Positions 26,875-36,765 of a stretch of DNA of 64,000 nt are shown here, in pieces. A model generated the notes under the pieces. It ran no database searches. It was not told the DNA's origin and worked only from the letters and a program-made list of their open reading frames with translations. Origin of the DNA: Erwinia_E haradaeae_F (GTDB taxonomy: Bacteria > Pseudomonadota > Gammaproteobacteria > Enterobacterales > Enterobacteriaceae); NCBI RefSeq assembly GCF_900698855.1, contig NZ_LR217698.1, positions 434,001-498,000 on the forward strand. The letters run 5' to 3'. The position numbers and the translations under genes are program-made. Every line of letters begins with the position of its first letter. Position 1 is the stretch's first letter.

Positions 26875-27469
26875 TCCTATAAACAAATATATACTGATCG
26901 TATTAATTGCGATTTAAATTCACTGTCTTTGCTTTAAATATAATAATATTATTAATGTGTAAAATTTTATCAATAAAATTGAAATTTAGAAAAATATATC
27001 TATAAAAAGTAAAATTTTGTTACTTATTTATTGATATTCTATAATCAAAGAACAGATCATTGTCATATAAGAAAATTAAATTTAATGTATGCAGATTTAT
27101 TAATCTATACTTTATAGATACTTTAATTAAAGAGATATGTTTTATATCAAGAATAAGAATTATGATTTTCAATCATAGTAAAGTTTATAAAAATTGATTG
27201 ATATATGCAATATCTATTCTTAACAGAATAGATATTGCATATTATGTATAAAATCTAATTGAATTAAAAAAAATAAAAAGATATTCTATAAAATTTAATT
27301 TTCAAAAGTGAAATCATATTTAGTCCACATGAGTTACATTATTTCAAGACTTAAATTTAATTAACTATTAAAAAATTTCTTGAGTAATAAAATGAAAGAT
27401 AACTAGTAATTATCAGATAATTATAATTATATTTATATATTTATTATTAATCACATAAGTAGAAAGTAG
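26875..27469. other. convergent desert between orn and sohB
   Basis: About 600 bases between two genes that point at each other. It is AT-rich and contains no gene. Its only conspicuous element is a perfect 18-bp hairpin at 27203-27242. Confidence 0.8.
27203..27242. terminator. 18-bp perfect hairpin between convergent genes
   Basis: An 18-base arm (27203-27220, beginning ATATGCAA and ending CTATTCT), loop TAAC, then the exact reverse complement (27225-27242). It lies between the 3' ends of orn and sohB, about 330 and 230 bases from their stops, so a bidirectional terminator is plausible. No T tract follows on either side. Confidence 0.6.
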
Positions 27470-28498
27470 CTAGATTATTAAAAATTTCAGTAAGTTTTTA
27501 ACACTATAAGAAAATTTATTTATTAAACGATCAATTACTTTTTGATGACGAATATAACACACCGATAGAATTTGGTGTGTAGCCATTTTATTAATAATAA
27601 AATCATCGCTAGTGCCAATTTCATCTATAAGTCCTTGTTCTAAAGCTTGAGACCCATACCAATGAGCTCCAGTTGATACTGTTTCTATATTTAATTTAGG
27701 TCGCATTTCGCCTACAAACTGTTTGAATAGTAAATAAGTTTGATTTAGATCATCTCGGAATTTTTCACGTCCTTCTTCGCTATTTTCACCAAAAAGAGTT
27801 AATGTTCGTTTATATTTACCTGCTGTATGGAGCTCAATATCAATTTCATTCCGTTTCAAAAGACGATTAAAATTAGGAATTTGTGCTACCACGCCAATAG
27901 AACCGATAAGTGAAAATGGAGCAGCAATAATATGACTGGCTACAGAGGCCATCATGTACCCACCGCTCGTAGCAATTTTATCTACAGAAATCGTGAGTGG
28001 TATAGATTGATTTCGTAAACGTTGTAATTGAAATGCGGCTAGACCATAGCCGTGAACTAATCCTCCTGGGCTCTCTAGGCGCAAGAGAACTTCATCTCCC
28101 TTTTTAGCTACAGAGAGTACAGCAGAAATTTCTTTTCGTAACGAAGACACCTCTCTAGCATCTAAGCTTCCTTGAAAATCAAGGACGTATAGTGTTGGTT
28201 TGTGTATTTTTAGATTTTGTTGCAATCGGTTTTGTTTTTTATTTATCTTTTCTTCTTTTTGCTTTTTCTTATTAAATTCTTTTTTCCATATTTTTTTTTG
28301 TGCAGATGTCATTTTTGCTAAACACATGTTATTCTGAATTTCAGTATAACTTTCATCCAACCTAGTTAGTTTTAGTTTTCCAGTTGGAGCATTGTTACGT
28401 TTAGTTAAATTTGTAATAATTATTGCTATTGCTGATATTGACACGACTAAAGTGAGTGTCTTTGCAAGAAAAAGTCCATATAAAGAGAGTATATTCAC
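27470..28498 (-). CDS. sohB: SohB, inner-membrane S49 peptidase
   Basis: A membrane-anchored serine peptidase of the S49 family, 342 residues (E. coli 349). One N-terminal membrane segment (LFLAKTLTLVVSISAIAIIITNL) is followed by a basic, glutamine-rich linker and the peptidase domain. The nucleophile is S178 in IATSGGYMMAS and the general base is K230 in AGKYKRTLT, giving a Ser-Lys dyad. In E. coli SohB suppresses htrA loss and lies near topA-cysB; here cca and rsmC-holD lie between them. The C-terminus lacks the last few residues of the E. coli protein. Confidence 0.95.
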   Translation of the reverse strand: MNILSLYGLFLAKTLTLVVSISAIAIIITNLTKRNNAPTGKLKLTRLDESYTEIQNNMCLAKMTSAQKKIWKKEFNKKKQKEEKINKKQNRLQQNLKIHKPTLYVLDFQGSLDAREVSSLRKEISAVLSVAKKGDEVLLRLESPGGLVHGYGLAAFQLQRLRNQSIPLTISVDKIATSGGYMMASVASHIIAAPFSLIGSIGVVAQIPNFNRLLKRNEIDIELHTAGKYKRTLTLFGENSEEGREKFRDDLNQTYLLFKQFVGEMRPKLNIETVSTGAHWYGSQALEQGLIDEIGTSDDFIINKMATHQILSVCYIRHQKVIDRLINKFSYSVKNLLKFLII

Positions 28499-28593
28499 TC
28501 AGTTCACCCTAAATTATATTAATTAACTAGAAATTGAGTGAGTTTATTATAACTTAAATATTAAGTTACTCACTAATTAGAATATAGAATATG

Positions 28594-28619
28594 AATTAGT
28601 ATAATTACTTATACTAATT
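28594..28619. repeat. 11-bp perfect hairpin
   Basis: AATTAGTATAA (28594-28604), loop TTAC, TTATACTAATT (28609-28619), followed by a run of six A and ATATTTAATTTT. Upstream of sohB. Function unknown; could fold in the sohB leader or be an orphan terminator. Confidence 0.5.
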
Positions 28620-29134
28620 AAAAAATATTTAATTTTCATGTAAATATCTCAATAAGTCTTGATGTGTAAAAGATATTGTATATATGGATATATAATCAAA
28701 TATATCGAAGAATAAAATTCTAACAAATAGTATTTTATTAAGTAATGATAGTAATTGTAACATTCAATATTAATTATCGTGTAATCTGATATTATTATGC
28801 AATCATGTGATAAGCGATTATGACTGAAGTAATAGTTATGTTTTATATTATGTTATTTATTAAAATAAAGGTATGATACTAATATACTCCTTTTTGGGTT
28901 GACTAAAAAGATCTTTTTTTAAAAGTTAAGTTAATTTTGTTTAATTTTAATAGTCTATTATCATAACAGTAGTGTACCTATCATGCGAATAGGTATTTTA
29001 TCAATGCTTTTAAGAAAAAGATACATCAATCTTGTTTTGAAAATTTATTAATAATATTTTCTCTTGATATATCTTCTATTCATCGTTGTAAATATTAAAA
29101 CCTAGTTGAGAGAAAATTAGTCATATTAAGGAAC

Positions 29135-29158
29135 CTTACTTTAGTGTAATAAAGTAAG
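29135..29158 (+). terminator. orphan intrinsic terminator
   Basis: CTTACTTTA (29135-29143), 6-nt loop, TAAAGTAAG (29150-29158), then TATATTTTTTATG. A stem plus T run reads as a plus-strand terminator, yet no plus-strand gene lies upstream in the desert. Candidate relic of a deleted gene. Confidence 0.45.
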
Positions 29159-29828
29159 TATATTTTTTATGTTTGATCTTTCATTCACTAGGTTTTTATT
29201 TTTTAACTAATTATTAAAAATTTTATTCTTTTTTTCTTTATCAACAAAATAAAATTTTTATAGCATGATCTATAAAACATTAATAATTAATGGTTTTTTT
29301 ATAAACCTAGATAATGTTGTATGATATTACTATCTTTGGTTCTCAAGATAGAAGATCTTATATCATTCTAGTAATTAGAATAATCCTCTATTATATAGAG
29401 GAACTTTATTAGTATTAAATCAATATAAATAAGTAATAGTTCATAATATATATTATAAGGTAACCTCCTTTTTAATGTCATTAAATATGCAAATTTCAAA
29501 TAAAATTAGTTGATAAAAATTTACAGTTTCAATAGGTGCTTCAGAAAAGTGAAGAATTATGTATTTATTAGAATAAATCAAGAAAATTACTTGTTACTGA
29601 TAAAAATTGAAAGATCTTCTCTGAAGAGAGGAGATTGATATCATATAGTATTAAATGACTTTAACTACATACAATATATTGGTATAAACGAATATTTAGA
29701 ACTATTAGTACTATATAAAAAATTAAAGATCATGAGTTGATGAAAAAATTCTATTAAAAGAATTAACCTCAGTGCATAAAGTTCAGTTAGGTTGATTAAA
29801 TTGATTTTTTAATAATTTTGTAGGCGTT

Positions 29829-31052
29829 ATGGTGAAAATATATCTTGTTGGTGGTGCAATACGTAATCAATTACTAGATTTACCATTAAAAGATAAAGAT
29901 TGGCTTGTAGTAGGGAGCTCATCTCAAAAGATGATAGATTTAGGATATAAGAAAGTTGGTCGTAATTTTCCAGTGTTTCTTCATCCTGACACCGGTGAAG
30001 AGTACGCATTAGCTCGTACTGAAAGAAAAATTTCTTCAGGATATACTGGATTTATTTGTCATGCATCACCAGAGGTCACTTTAGAACAGGATTTAGCTCG
30101 TCGTGATCTCACTATCAATGCTATTGCTCAGGATCAAAGTGGTAAATACTATGACCCGCATGGTGGAATAATTGATTTACAAAATCGAAAACTACGTCAT
30201 GTCTCTTCTTCTTTTTACGAAGATCCATTGCGTGTATTACGCGTGGCGCGTTTTTCTGCATCTTTGGCTCATTTAAATTTTCATATTGTTGATGAAACTT
30301 TGACAATAATGAAACGTATGTCAAAAAATGGTGAACTTTGTTCTCTTCCTAGAGAAAGAATATGGAAGGAGTTGCTAGCCGCTTTGCGTACCGAAAATCC
30401 TGATGTTTTTTTTCAAGTTTTGCAATTATGTGGTTCTCTTACAGTTCTTTTTCCAGAATTAAACACTATTAATAGTTTCGTTTCTAACAGACATAAAAAC
30501 TCAAAAATACAAATTTATCTTCATTCTCCAATGGCGTTATCAATTGCAGCTAAATTAACTACAGATATAGACATCCGTTTTTCTGTTTTATTGTATGATT
30601 TATCCTTAGCGTCTTTACGACATATTACATGGGCTAGCTATGACGAATTTAATTCATATAGGACTCTTCTGATTAGTTCTTTATGTATGCGATTATCTGT
30701 TCCTCATTCTTTACGTAATTTCGCAATGGTAGTTATAAAGTTTCATCATATTGTAGATACAATTCAGTCTCGCTCGCCTTCTGAATTAATAGGTTTATTT
30801 AACAAAATTGATGCCTGGAGAAAACCATCTCGTGTAAACAAAATAGCTTTAGTTAGTGAAATATTTTCCCGTCGAAATAGTGATTCTATAGACTTCTGTT
30901 ATAAACAGAGTGAATATCTTCGCCGAGCATGGGGGTTGGTGCAAAATGTGTCGACGAAAGAAATTTTATATAGAGGATTCGAAGGTAAGGAAATTTATCA
31001 TGAACTAATGCGTCGTCGCATTTCAATACTTACGCAATGGCAAAATATATAG
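29829..31052 (+). CDS. cca: CCA-adding tRNA nucleotidyltransferase
   Basis: Adds or repairs the 3' CCA of tRNAs using CTP and ATP. Length is 407 (E. coli 412). The class II nucleotidyltransferase core is intact: G8-G9-x-x-R12, catalytic D22 and D24, RRDLTINAIAQD and EDPLRVLRVARF. The C-terminal HD hydrolase domain is folded-looking but lacks its site: the CHDLGKG motif reads LYDLSLA (Tyr256 for the metal-binding His), and PRHHGHG is replaced by WASYDEF. A GTG at 29832 is an alternative start with better spacing to AGG. It is far from rpsU-dnaG-rpoD, its E. coli neighbours. Confidence 0.95.
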   Translation: MVKIYLVGGAIRNQLLDLPLKDKDWLVVGSSSQKMIDLGYKKVGRNFPVFLHPDTGEEYALARTERKISSGYTGFICHASPEVTLEQDLARRDLTINAIAQDQSGKYYDPHGGIIDLQNRKLRHVSSSFYEDPLRVLRVARFSASLAHLNFHIVDETLTIMKRMSKNGELCSLPRERIWKELLAALRTENPDVFFQVLQLCGSLTVLFPELNTINSFVSNRHKNSKIQIYLHSPMALSIAAKLTTDIDIRFSVLLYDLSLASLRHITWASYDEFNSYRTLLISSLCMRLSVPHSLRNFAMVVIKFHHIVDTIQSRSPSELIGLFNKIDAWRKPSRVNKIALVSEIFSRRNSDSIDFCYKQSEYLRRAWGLVQNVSTKEILYRGFEGKEIYHELMRRRISILTQWQNI

Positions 31053-33419
31053 ATATTATTTATTCATATAGAAAATATTTTTTAATCTATTCGAAGATAA
31101 CTTTAGATTCTTCGTAGTTTTTATTGCATTAATTATAAATACTATATAATTTTGTTTTCTATGTAAGTTAATAATAACTATAATAGGATGAAGTAATTTT
31201 TAAATTGCAATTTAACTCAATATATTATATTAATAAATAGCATATTTTTAAAACGTAACTCAATTATTTATTTTTTTATTTATCAGAAACATTATCGAAT
31301 AAGCTTTTTGTTGCTATCTATATTAAAACTCATGTTATTCTCTTTTATAAATAACAATATTTTTATCCTTATGGAGTTAAGAATAAAAATTACTTTAGCT
31401 ATATGATGAGTTTTATACTTTTGATTCGTTTCGTCTAAAATTTGTATCATATTAAATTTTTATAAAAACTTTATCTCATGATGGTTTGTACACCAATATT
31501 TTTATTCACTTTTTATGCTCAAAAGTCAAATAATGTGTTTTATTAGTTTACTAACTATCTAATCAAATTATGGTTCAGATCGTATGTTATTTTAAAATTA
31601 ATAGTTAGATTATCTTTCTAGAATTCTCTGATTGTTTTAGATGGGTATGGTGATAACAATTTGATGATTATTATGATGTTTACTAAATTATCTATTCTAG
31701 CTTATTCCTTCTCTAATTAAAATTTTATGAATTGTATGCTTATAAAGAAATTAAAATAAGCTAATTTTCCATTATTTCATCTCGTCTAAAAATATTATAT
31801 TCTTTTTAGTTTTTATTTAATTTGTGACAATAGTATTAAAGATTAACAAGTTTAATGGTTTTAGTCATTAATTTAGTTATCTGATGATTTTATTATTCAC
31901 CTTTTGTAAACAGAAACATATGAGTTCATTGAGTATAGAAAATATATCTAGTATTATATTTTTTCGATATTAAGTTTGATTACTGTGTTTAGTTATTTGT
32001 TTAATCTACTGAAATTTATGATCTTTATTGGTAATTACTAGGTTATTAAAGAATAAAAGAACTATTTACAGGGAAAATTAATTATTATGATTAATTTTTG
32101 AAAACTAGTCTCATAAAATTACAGAAATCTATTGTGTAATTTTTTATTTTAATGTCACTGGATTAATCGATTTTTTAACTTTAGTTATTTGATAACTTAC
32201 TTTATTTATATTATAAATTGAGATTGATGGTCAAATCTACTAGTAATCAAAGGATTAGAAATATATATTTAAGTGTTTTACAAGAATAAAGCTAAATTAA
32301 ATTACTTTTTGTATTTTAGAATACATTAAAGATAAATTGGATTAAAGTGATTAAGTGATGTATTTACAAATCATATAAAATATGATTGCAATCAGCGTAT
32401 TTCAATATTCTGGCCAAGAATATAAACTCTTATAAAGATTTTTTAGTAAAAATATATATATCTTCAGATACAGAAGAAGATCCAAATTTTGTATTTTGAT
32501 TTTTTGTAGTTCACTGATATATGTTAAATTGATAGTTTAGAGGTAGATAAAATATCTCATCTTCTATTGTTTATCATCATGAATGGTAGTAATGTGATTA
32601 AAACCAATATATAAGATATCATGAATATTAGATATAAAATTTTAACAAAGGTAGATAGACAAGAATGATCCATCATAGAAGACGCGAATATTTTGTAATG
32701 ATGATAAAATCATATTTACTTACTCTCTATTGAAAAGTGATTATATATAAATATTAATATATGAATATTTATTACATTTTTTTATTTATTAGCTATCATG
32801 AAATGATTGTATAGTTAACTGAATAAGGAAAAAGAATCGATATTCCATAGGAATATTCCGTCTATATGAGATTTATTATAAAATAATAACATGTCTACAC
32901 TAACAGATTAGCATATTAAGAACTTTTTTATAGAAAAAAGCTCTAAAATATATTAAAGAAATCGTAGTTATCTAAACTTATTTTTTATACTTTTGACATG
33001 CGTATGATAATTTTTATCACTCATTTAATCAGATTTTTATAGTACAATACAAATCATTTAGAGTTATTAAATGGTAGTTATATTGTAAATAGTAAATTAA
33101 AAATGATTATCTTTTTGTAAGGATAAGATAGGATTTTAGTTTTCTAATTAAGATGGTCTTGATCAAAATAAACCTTCTATTTTATATCTACATAAGCCAA
33201 ATGTTCATGTAATTTAATGTATTAAAGTATAATTTTACTTTTTATAAAAGTAGTAGTTTTCTTAAAAAAATCACTTTATATTAGGTTCGGTTATATTCTA
33301 GGTTTATCATAAGTTTATTTCTAACTAGAAAATAATATCTTTTTTTAGATGATTAATACTTAGCTTATGAGATATAAGTTTAATTTATCCACGATCAGAG
33401 ATATTTAATTTTAATTAAA
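31053..33419. other. 2.4-kb gene desert between cca and rsmC
   Basis: AT-rich throughout, stops in all frames, lying between the ends of the convergent cca and rsmC. Small hairpins occur (7-bp stems at about 32843-32859 and 33237-33253). No remnant could be matched to a gene by eye. Confidence 0.75.
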
Positions 33420-34433
33420 CTAAATTTTTATAGAACGATAAACCTTGAATGATTGATTTTTCGCAAGAATTTGATGGTTTCCAAAAGTATCATCTAAAAT
33501 TTTTGGATAAGGAAGGAAAGAATTAGCGACAATGCGAAGCTCTCCATGTTTATATAAAAATTTTGGTGCACCTTTAATTAATTTATATGCTATTTCTAAA
33601 TTGGTTTTTAAACCAGTATGAAACGGTGGGTTAGATATAATTAAATGAAATCGCTCATTAACATTAGAGTAAAGATTACTGCAATATACTTTACCGCTAA
33701 AACAGTTTGACAATAATGTAGCTCGACTAGACACAATCGCTGCGGCATGGACATCAATTAATGTAAGATGAACTTGAGGTGATAGACTAAATAAAAAAGC
33801 AGAGATCACTCCTGTACCACAACCAACATCTAATACCTTGCCGTTTAGATTTTTATTTAAAGTAGATATTAGTAACTGGCTTCCCATATCAAGACCCTTA
33901 AAACCAAATACTCCAGGTAAACTTTTCAAAATTATATTATTAATTTTATACTCATTCCAAAATAATTTTTCATTAAAAGATGAATTTACGTTTAGAGTTC
34001 CCTGATAAAGACTAGATCGGCATCCGTTATCAATTTTTTTAAGATTTAAAGAGTGTGTAATGATCTTTTCTACTCCACGAACTCCGCTTCGATTTTCTCC
34101 AACAATGAAAATATCACTGCCAATCGGAAGAAGGGAAAGAAGATTTTGTAACTGAAAATCTGCTTCTCGTTTATTTTTAGGCCAAAAATATATTAATGTA
34201 TTACAGTGTAATACCATATCTCTAGTAATAATGAGACTATAATAAGCTCGCTTTTTAAGAAAAGATTTTAGAGTTTGCCAATGATTATATTGTTGAGTAT
34301 GTGCGAAACTCTGTGCAGTTTTTAAGAAACCTGGTAGAGAATCTTGTAAATTACCTGCAAAAAATACATGACGCTTAGTAAATATATGGTAGTTGCGCGA
34401 TATAAGAATACTGGATGGAGTCAATTTAGACAT
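33420..34433 (-). CDS. rsmC: RsmC, 16S rRNA m2G1207 methyltransferase
   Basis: Methylates guanine 1207 of 16S rRNA in the 30S subunit. Length is 337 (E. coli 343). The tandem architecture is kept: an N-terminal degenerate methyltransferase domain (LLSLLPIGSDIFIVGENRSGVRGVE) and a C-terminal catalytic domain with SAM motif GKVLDVGCGTGVISA and the catalytic N268-P-P-F271. The last residues of the E. coli tail are missing. It is divergent from holD, as in E. coli, with about 290 bases between them. Confidence 0.95.
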   Translation of the reverse strand: MSKLTPSSILISRNYHIFTKRHVFFAGNLQDSLPGFLKTAQSFAHTQQYNHWQTLKSFLKKRAYYSLIITRDMVLHCNTLIYFWPKNKREADFQLQNLLSLLPIGSDIFIVGENRSGVRGVEKIITHSLNLKKIDNGCRSSLYQGTLNVNSSFNEKLFWNEYKINNIILKSLPGVFGFKGLDMGSQLLISTLNKNLNGKVLDVGCGTGVISAFLFSLSPQVHLTLIDVHAAAIVSSRATLLSNCFSGKVYCSNLYSNVNERFHLIISNPPFHTGLKTNLEIAYKLIKGAPKFLYKHGELRIVANSFLPYPKILDDTFGNHQILAKNQSFKVYRSIKI

Positions 34434-34727
34434 CTAAATTTTCCTAGAAGACCACCGTAGAAATTGTTTAAGTATAGAAATTATTATGCTAGATAAAGTG
34501 ATTATAATTAGAGTGTTTTTGATATTTCTTATTTTTGAATTAAATGAATTTAATTTTAGGTATAAATTAGAAGAAATACAATTTTTTATATTATTTAAGT
34601 CAATACTAACTTATCTTATTATACTAATAAGAGAAATAGAAATATCTACCAAAATAGTCTATTATCGTAGATATAGATTGATTAAGTGTATATCAAAAAA
34701 ATAAAATAATGATATTAGGAGTATCTA

Positions 34728-35141
34728 ATGTCTCTCAGACGTAACCAGATTTTAGATCATATGGGTATTATACCATATACAACTCGTCATTATCATGTGT
34801 TTCAAGGTGAAATGGCTATATCTCTACCTGTCATTACACAATTAGTTATTGTGTCGCATAAAATAATATTGCAGAATGATACTTTACTTATGGATGTGTT
34901 ACGTGCGATGAACCTAAATATAGGACAGGTTCAGATGTTATCTCCTCGCCAGATAAAAATGTTACCAAAAGATATCTTTTATAATAAATGGTATTTAGGG
35001 ATACAAATCCCGAGTGAATCAACTGGAATTAATATTACCTCCTCTGTATTAGAGGAGCTTGCTAACGATAGAGAAGAAAAAAAAGAATTATGGAAACAAA
35101 TTTATGTATCTAATTTGGATATATTTTACAATATTCAATAA
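34728..35141 (+). CDS. holD: DNA polymerase III psi subunit
   Basis: HolD (psi) links the clamp loader to chi and SSB. Length is 137, the same as E. coli. Similarity is low but continuous: MSLRRNQILDHMGI, the segment FQGEMAISLP, DVLRAMNLNIGQVQMLSPRQIKMLP matching the family DVLRAL...LTPEKIAMLP, and a C-terminal WKQIYVSNLDIFY. Position divergent from rsmC confirms the call. No rimI follows, although it does in E. coli. HolC is outside the window, so whether the chi-psi pair is complete is unknown. Confidence 0.88.
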   Translation: MSLRRNQILDHMGIIPYTTRHYHVFQGEMAISLPVITQLVIVSHKIILQNDTLLMDVLRAMNLNIGQVQMLSPRQIKMLPKDIFYNKWYLGIQIPSESTGINITSSVLEELANDREEKKELWKQIYVSNLDIFYNIQ

Positions 35142-36765
35142 TTATGAAATTCTCTGAATTTCTTCTTAAGAAGACTTCTTCACGAGTCTAAAATCAATAA
35201 GAACAATAAATAAAAATTATAATTGAATTAAACTCAATTGTGATTAGCTATTTATTTTTGGTAAAGAATTTATTTTGATAATAACATTGATGCTGAAACT
35301 TCGTTAATCCATTCCAATTATGATACATATTGCTCTCAATAATAAGAGAACCTCTAATAGAGTATAATGTAAGGTGATTAAAGTATATTTCTTTAACATT
35401 TATAATGGATACCCAATGTAGATGTGTGAAAATTAGTTTTTTCATAATTATTATATAATAATTATTGATAATTATCATCATAATTTTTTACGTTATACTA
35501 GTTATTTTTTTATTTTGTATTTCTTTCAAAAAGTGGAAGAGTTCAGTATTCTCTCTAGAGATTTATAATGAATTTATAATTTTAAAATTTTTTATTTCTA
35601 TAAACTGTTACTAATTTTTTCTTTTTTTCATGTTGTATCTGATATAAGTGTTAATGGTATTATATAGATAATTCATTAGATTCTATATATGATTCAACTG
35701 TGATTAAGTAGAATATATTACTATTATTTTATAATCTAACGTTTATTATGAGATTAATATAACTTTCATTATAATTGATATGCACATGAATATTTTTATG
35801 AATTATTAATGTCTTAAGAAATAATTTCATTATGAAATTTTTTTATTGATTAAACTATGTTTAAATATTTAAGATTAAATGTTGATATAAAATTTATTGT
35901 TCAAGACATAACAAGACTATAAAGAATATTCAAAAGTATATCCCATCTATTTTAAATTTAATGTATTTTTAAAAAAAATAGGATTGATTTTATTTACAAA
36001 AATAGATCATAAGATCTTGATTTGGTTGCATATTTTACGATAAAATTAAATAATAGAAATTGTTTATAGATTTATCATGTTAAAATTCTATGTGCTTGTT
36101 TATAATTTATAAAATTAAAAAAATTTTCAGTAGTTAACTGAAACTAAAGAAGTATATATTTTATATACTATTTTAGTTATTTAAAATTAAATGTAGATTA
36201 TAAATTTTAATGTAATTTTAGTTAAAAATCTAGATTTAATTAATAAATTAAATAATAGAAACCATATGTATACTCTGCCTTTAAGGGATGTACCTAGCAG
36301 GAAGGTTATCTATAAGAAAATATAAGAATACTTAATATAAGATTGTATGCAGTACCATAAAATAAATGATAGGATTATTATTTTAAATATAACATGAGTT
36401 TGTGATAATTCTTTTACTTGTAACACAAATTTGCATAGTGATAAAATATATTGTGCATAGATTTTTATTAATATCTTTTTAGTTAAGAAGAATTCGTGTT
36501 GTTTTGATAAAATCAATTATATAACTGTATTTTTATTTTAAATACATAATGACAGATATTTTATAATATCAGTATTATAGACATTCAGTATTTATGTATA
36601 AGTTCCATATAAATTTGAAGAGCATTTATTGATAAGTCAATCCTATCTATAACATAGATAGACAATAATTATTTCATCTAAAATAACTATTATAAATTAT
36701 ATAATTGAACATCTTACAAAGAAAGAGCCTATGGCTTCATATAGTGTTAATTAGGCAAGGTAACT
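35142..36765. other. gene desert between holD and topA
   Basis: About 1.6 kb of AT-rich DNA. Palindromes include TCTTCTTAAGAAGA at 35161-35174, an AT-only 22-bp perfect palindrome at 35444-35465 and a 7-bp stem (TTTCAGT/ACTGAAA) near 36126-36144. A short GC-richer patch lies at about 36265-36310. No gene recognised. Confidence 0.75.

Larger units (their letters stand above)
28499..29828. other. gene desert between sohB and cca
   Basis: About 1.3 kb between divergent genes with no gene recognised. It is unusually rich in perfect hairpins: 28594-28619 (11-bp stem), 29135-29158 (9-bp stem followed by a T run) and 29384-29402 (8-bp stem). A further composite one upstream of sohB (28537-28574) has a 7-bp outer and a 7-bp inner stem. 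Confidence 0.75.

Noticed and set aside
34486..34704. 72-codon open frame between rsmC and holD
   Set aside because: Composed mainly of I, L, F and K as expected from AT-rich noncoding DNA; no ribosome binding site and no family resemblance.
35248..35481. 77-codon minus-strand open frame after holD
   Set aside because: Runs of Asn, Ile and Tyr typical of random AT-rich DNA; overlaps an AT palindrome.
36310..36516. 68-codon minus-strand open frame upstream of topA
   Set aside because: Composition of translated noncoding DNA and no homology recognised.
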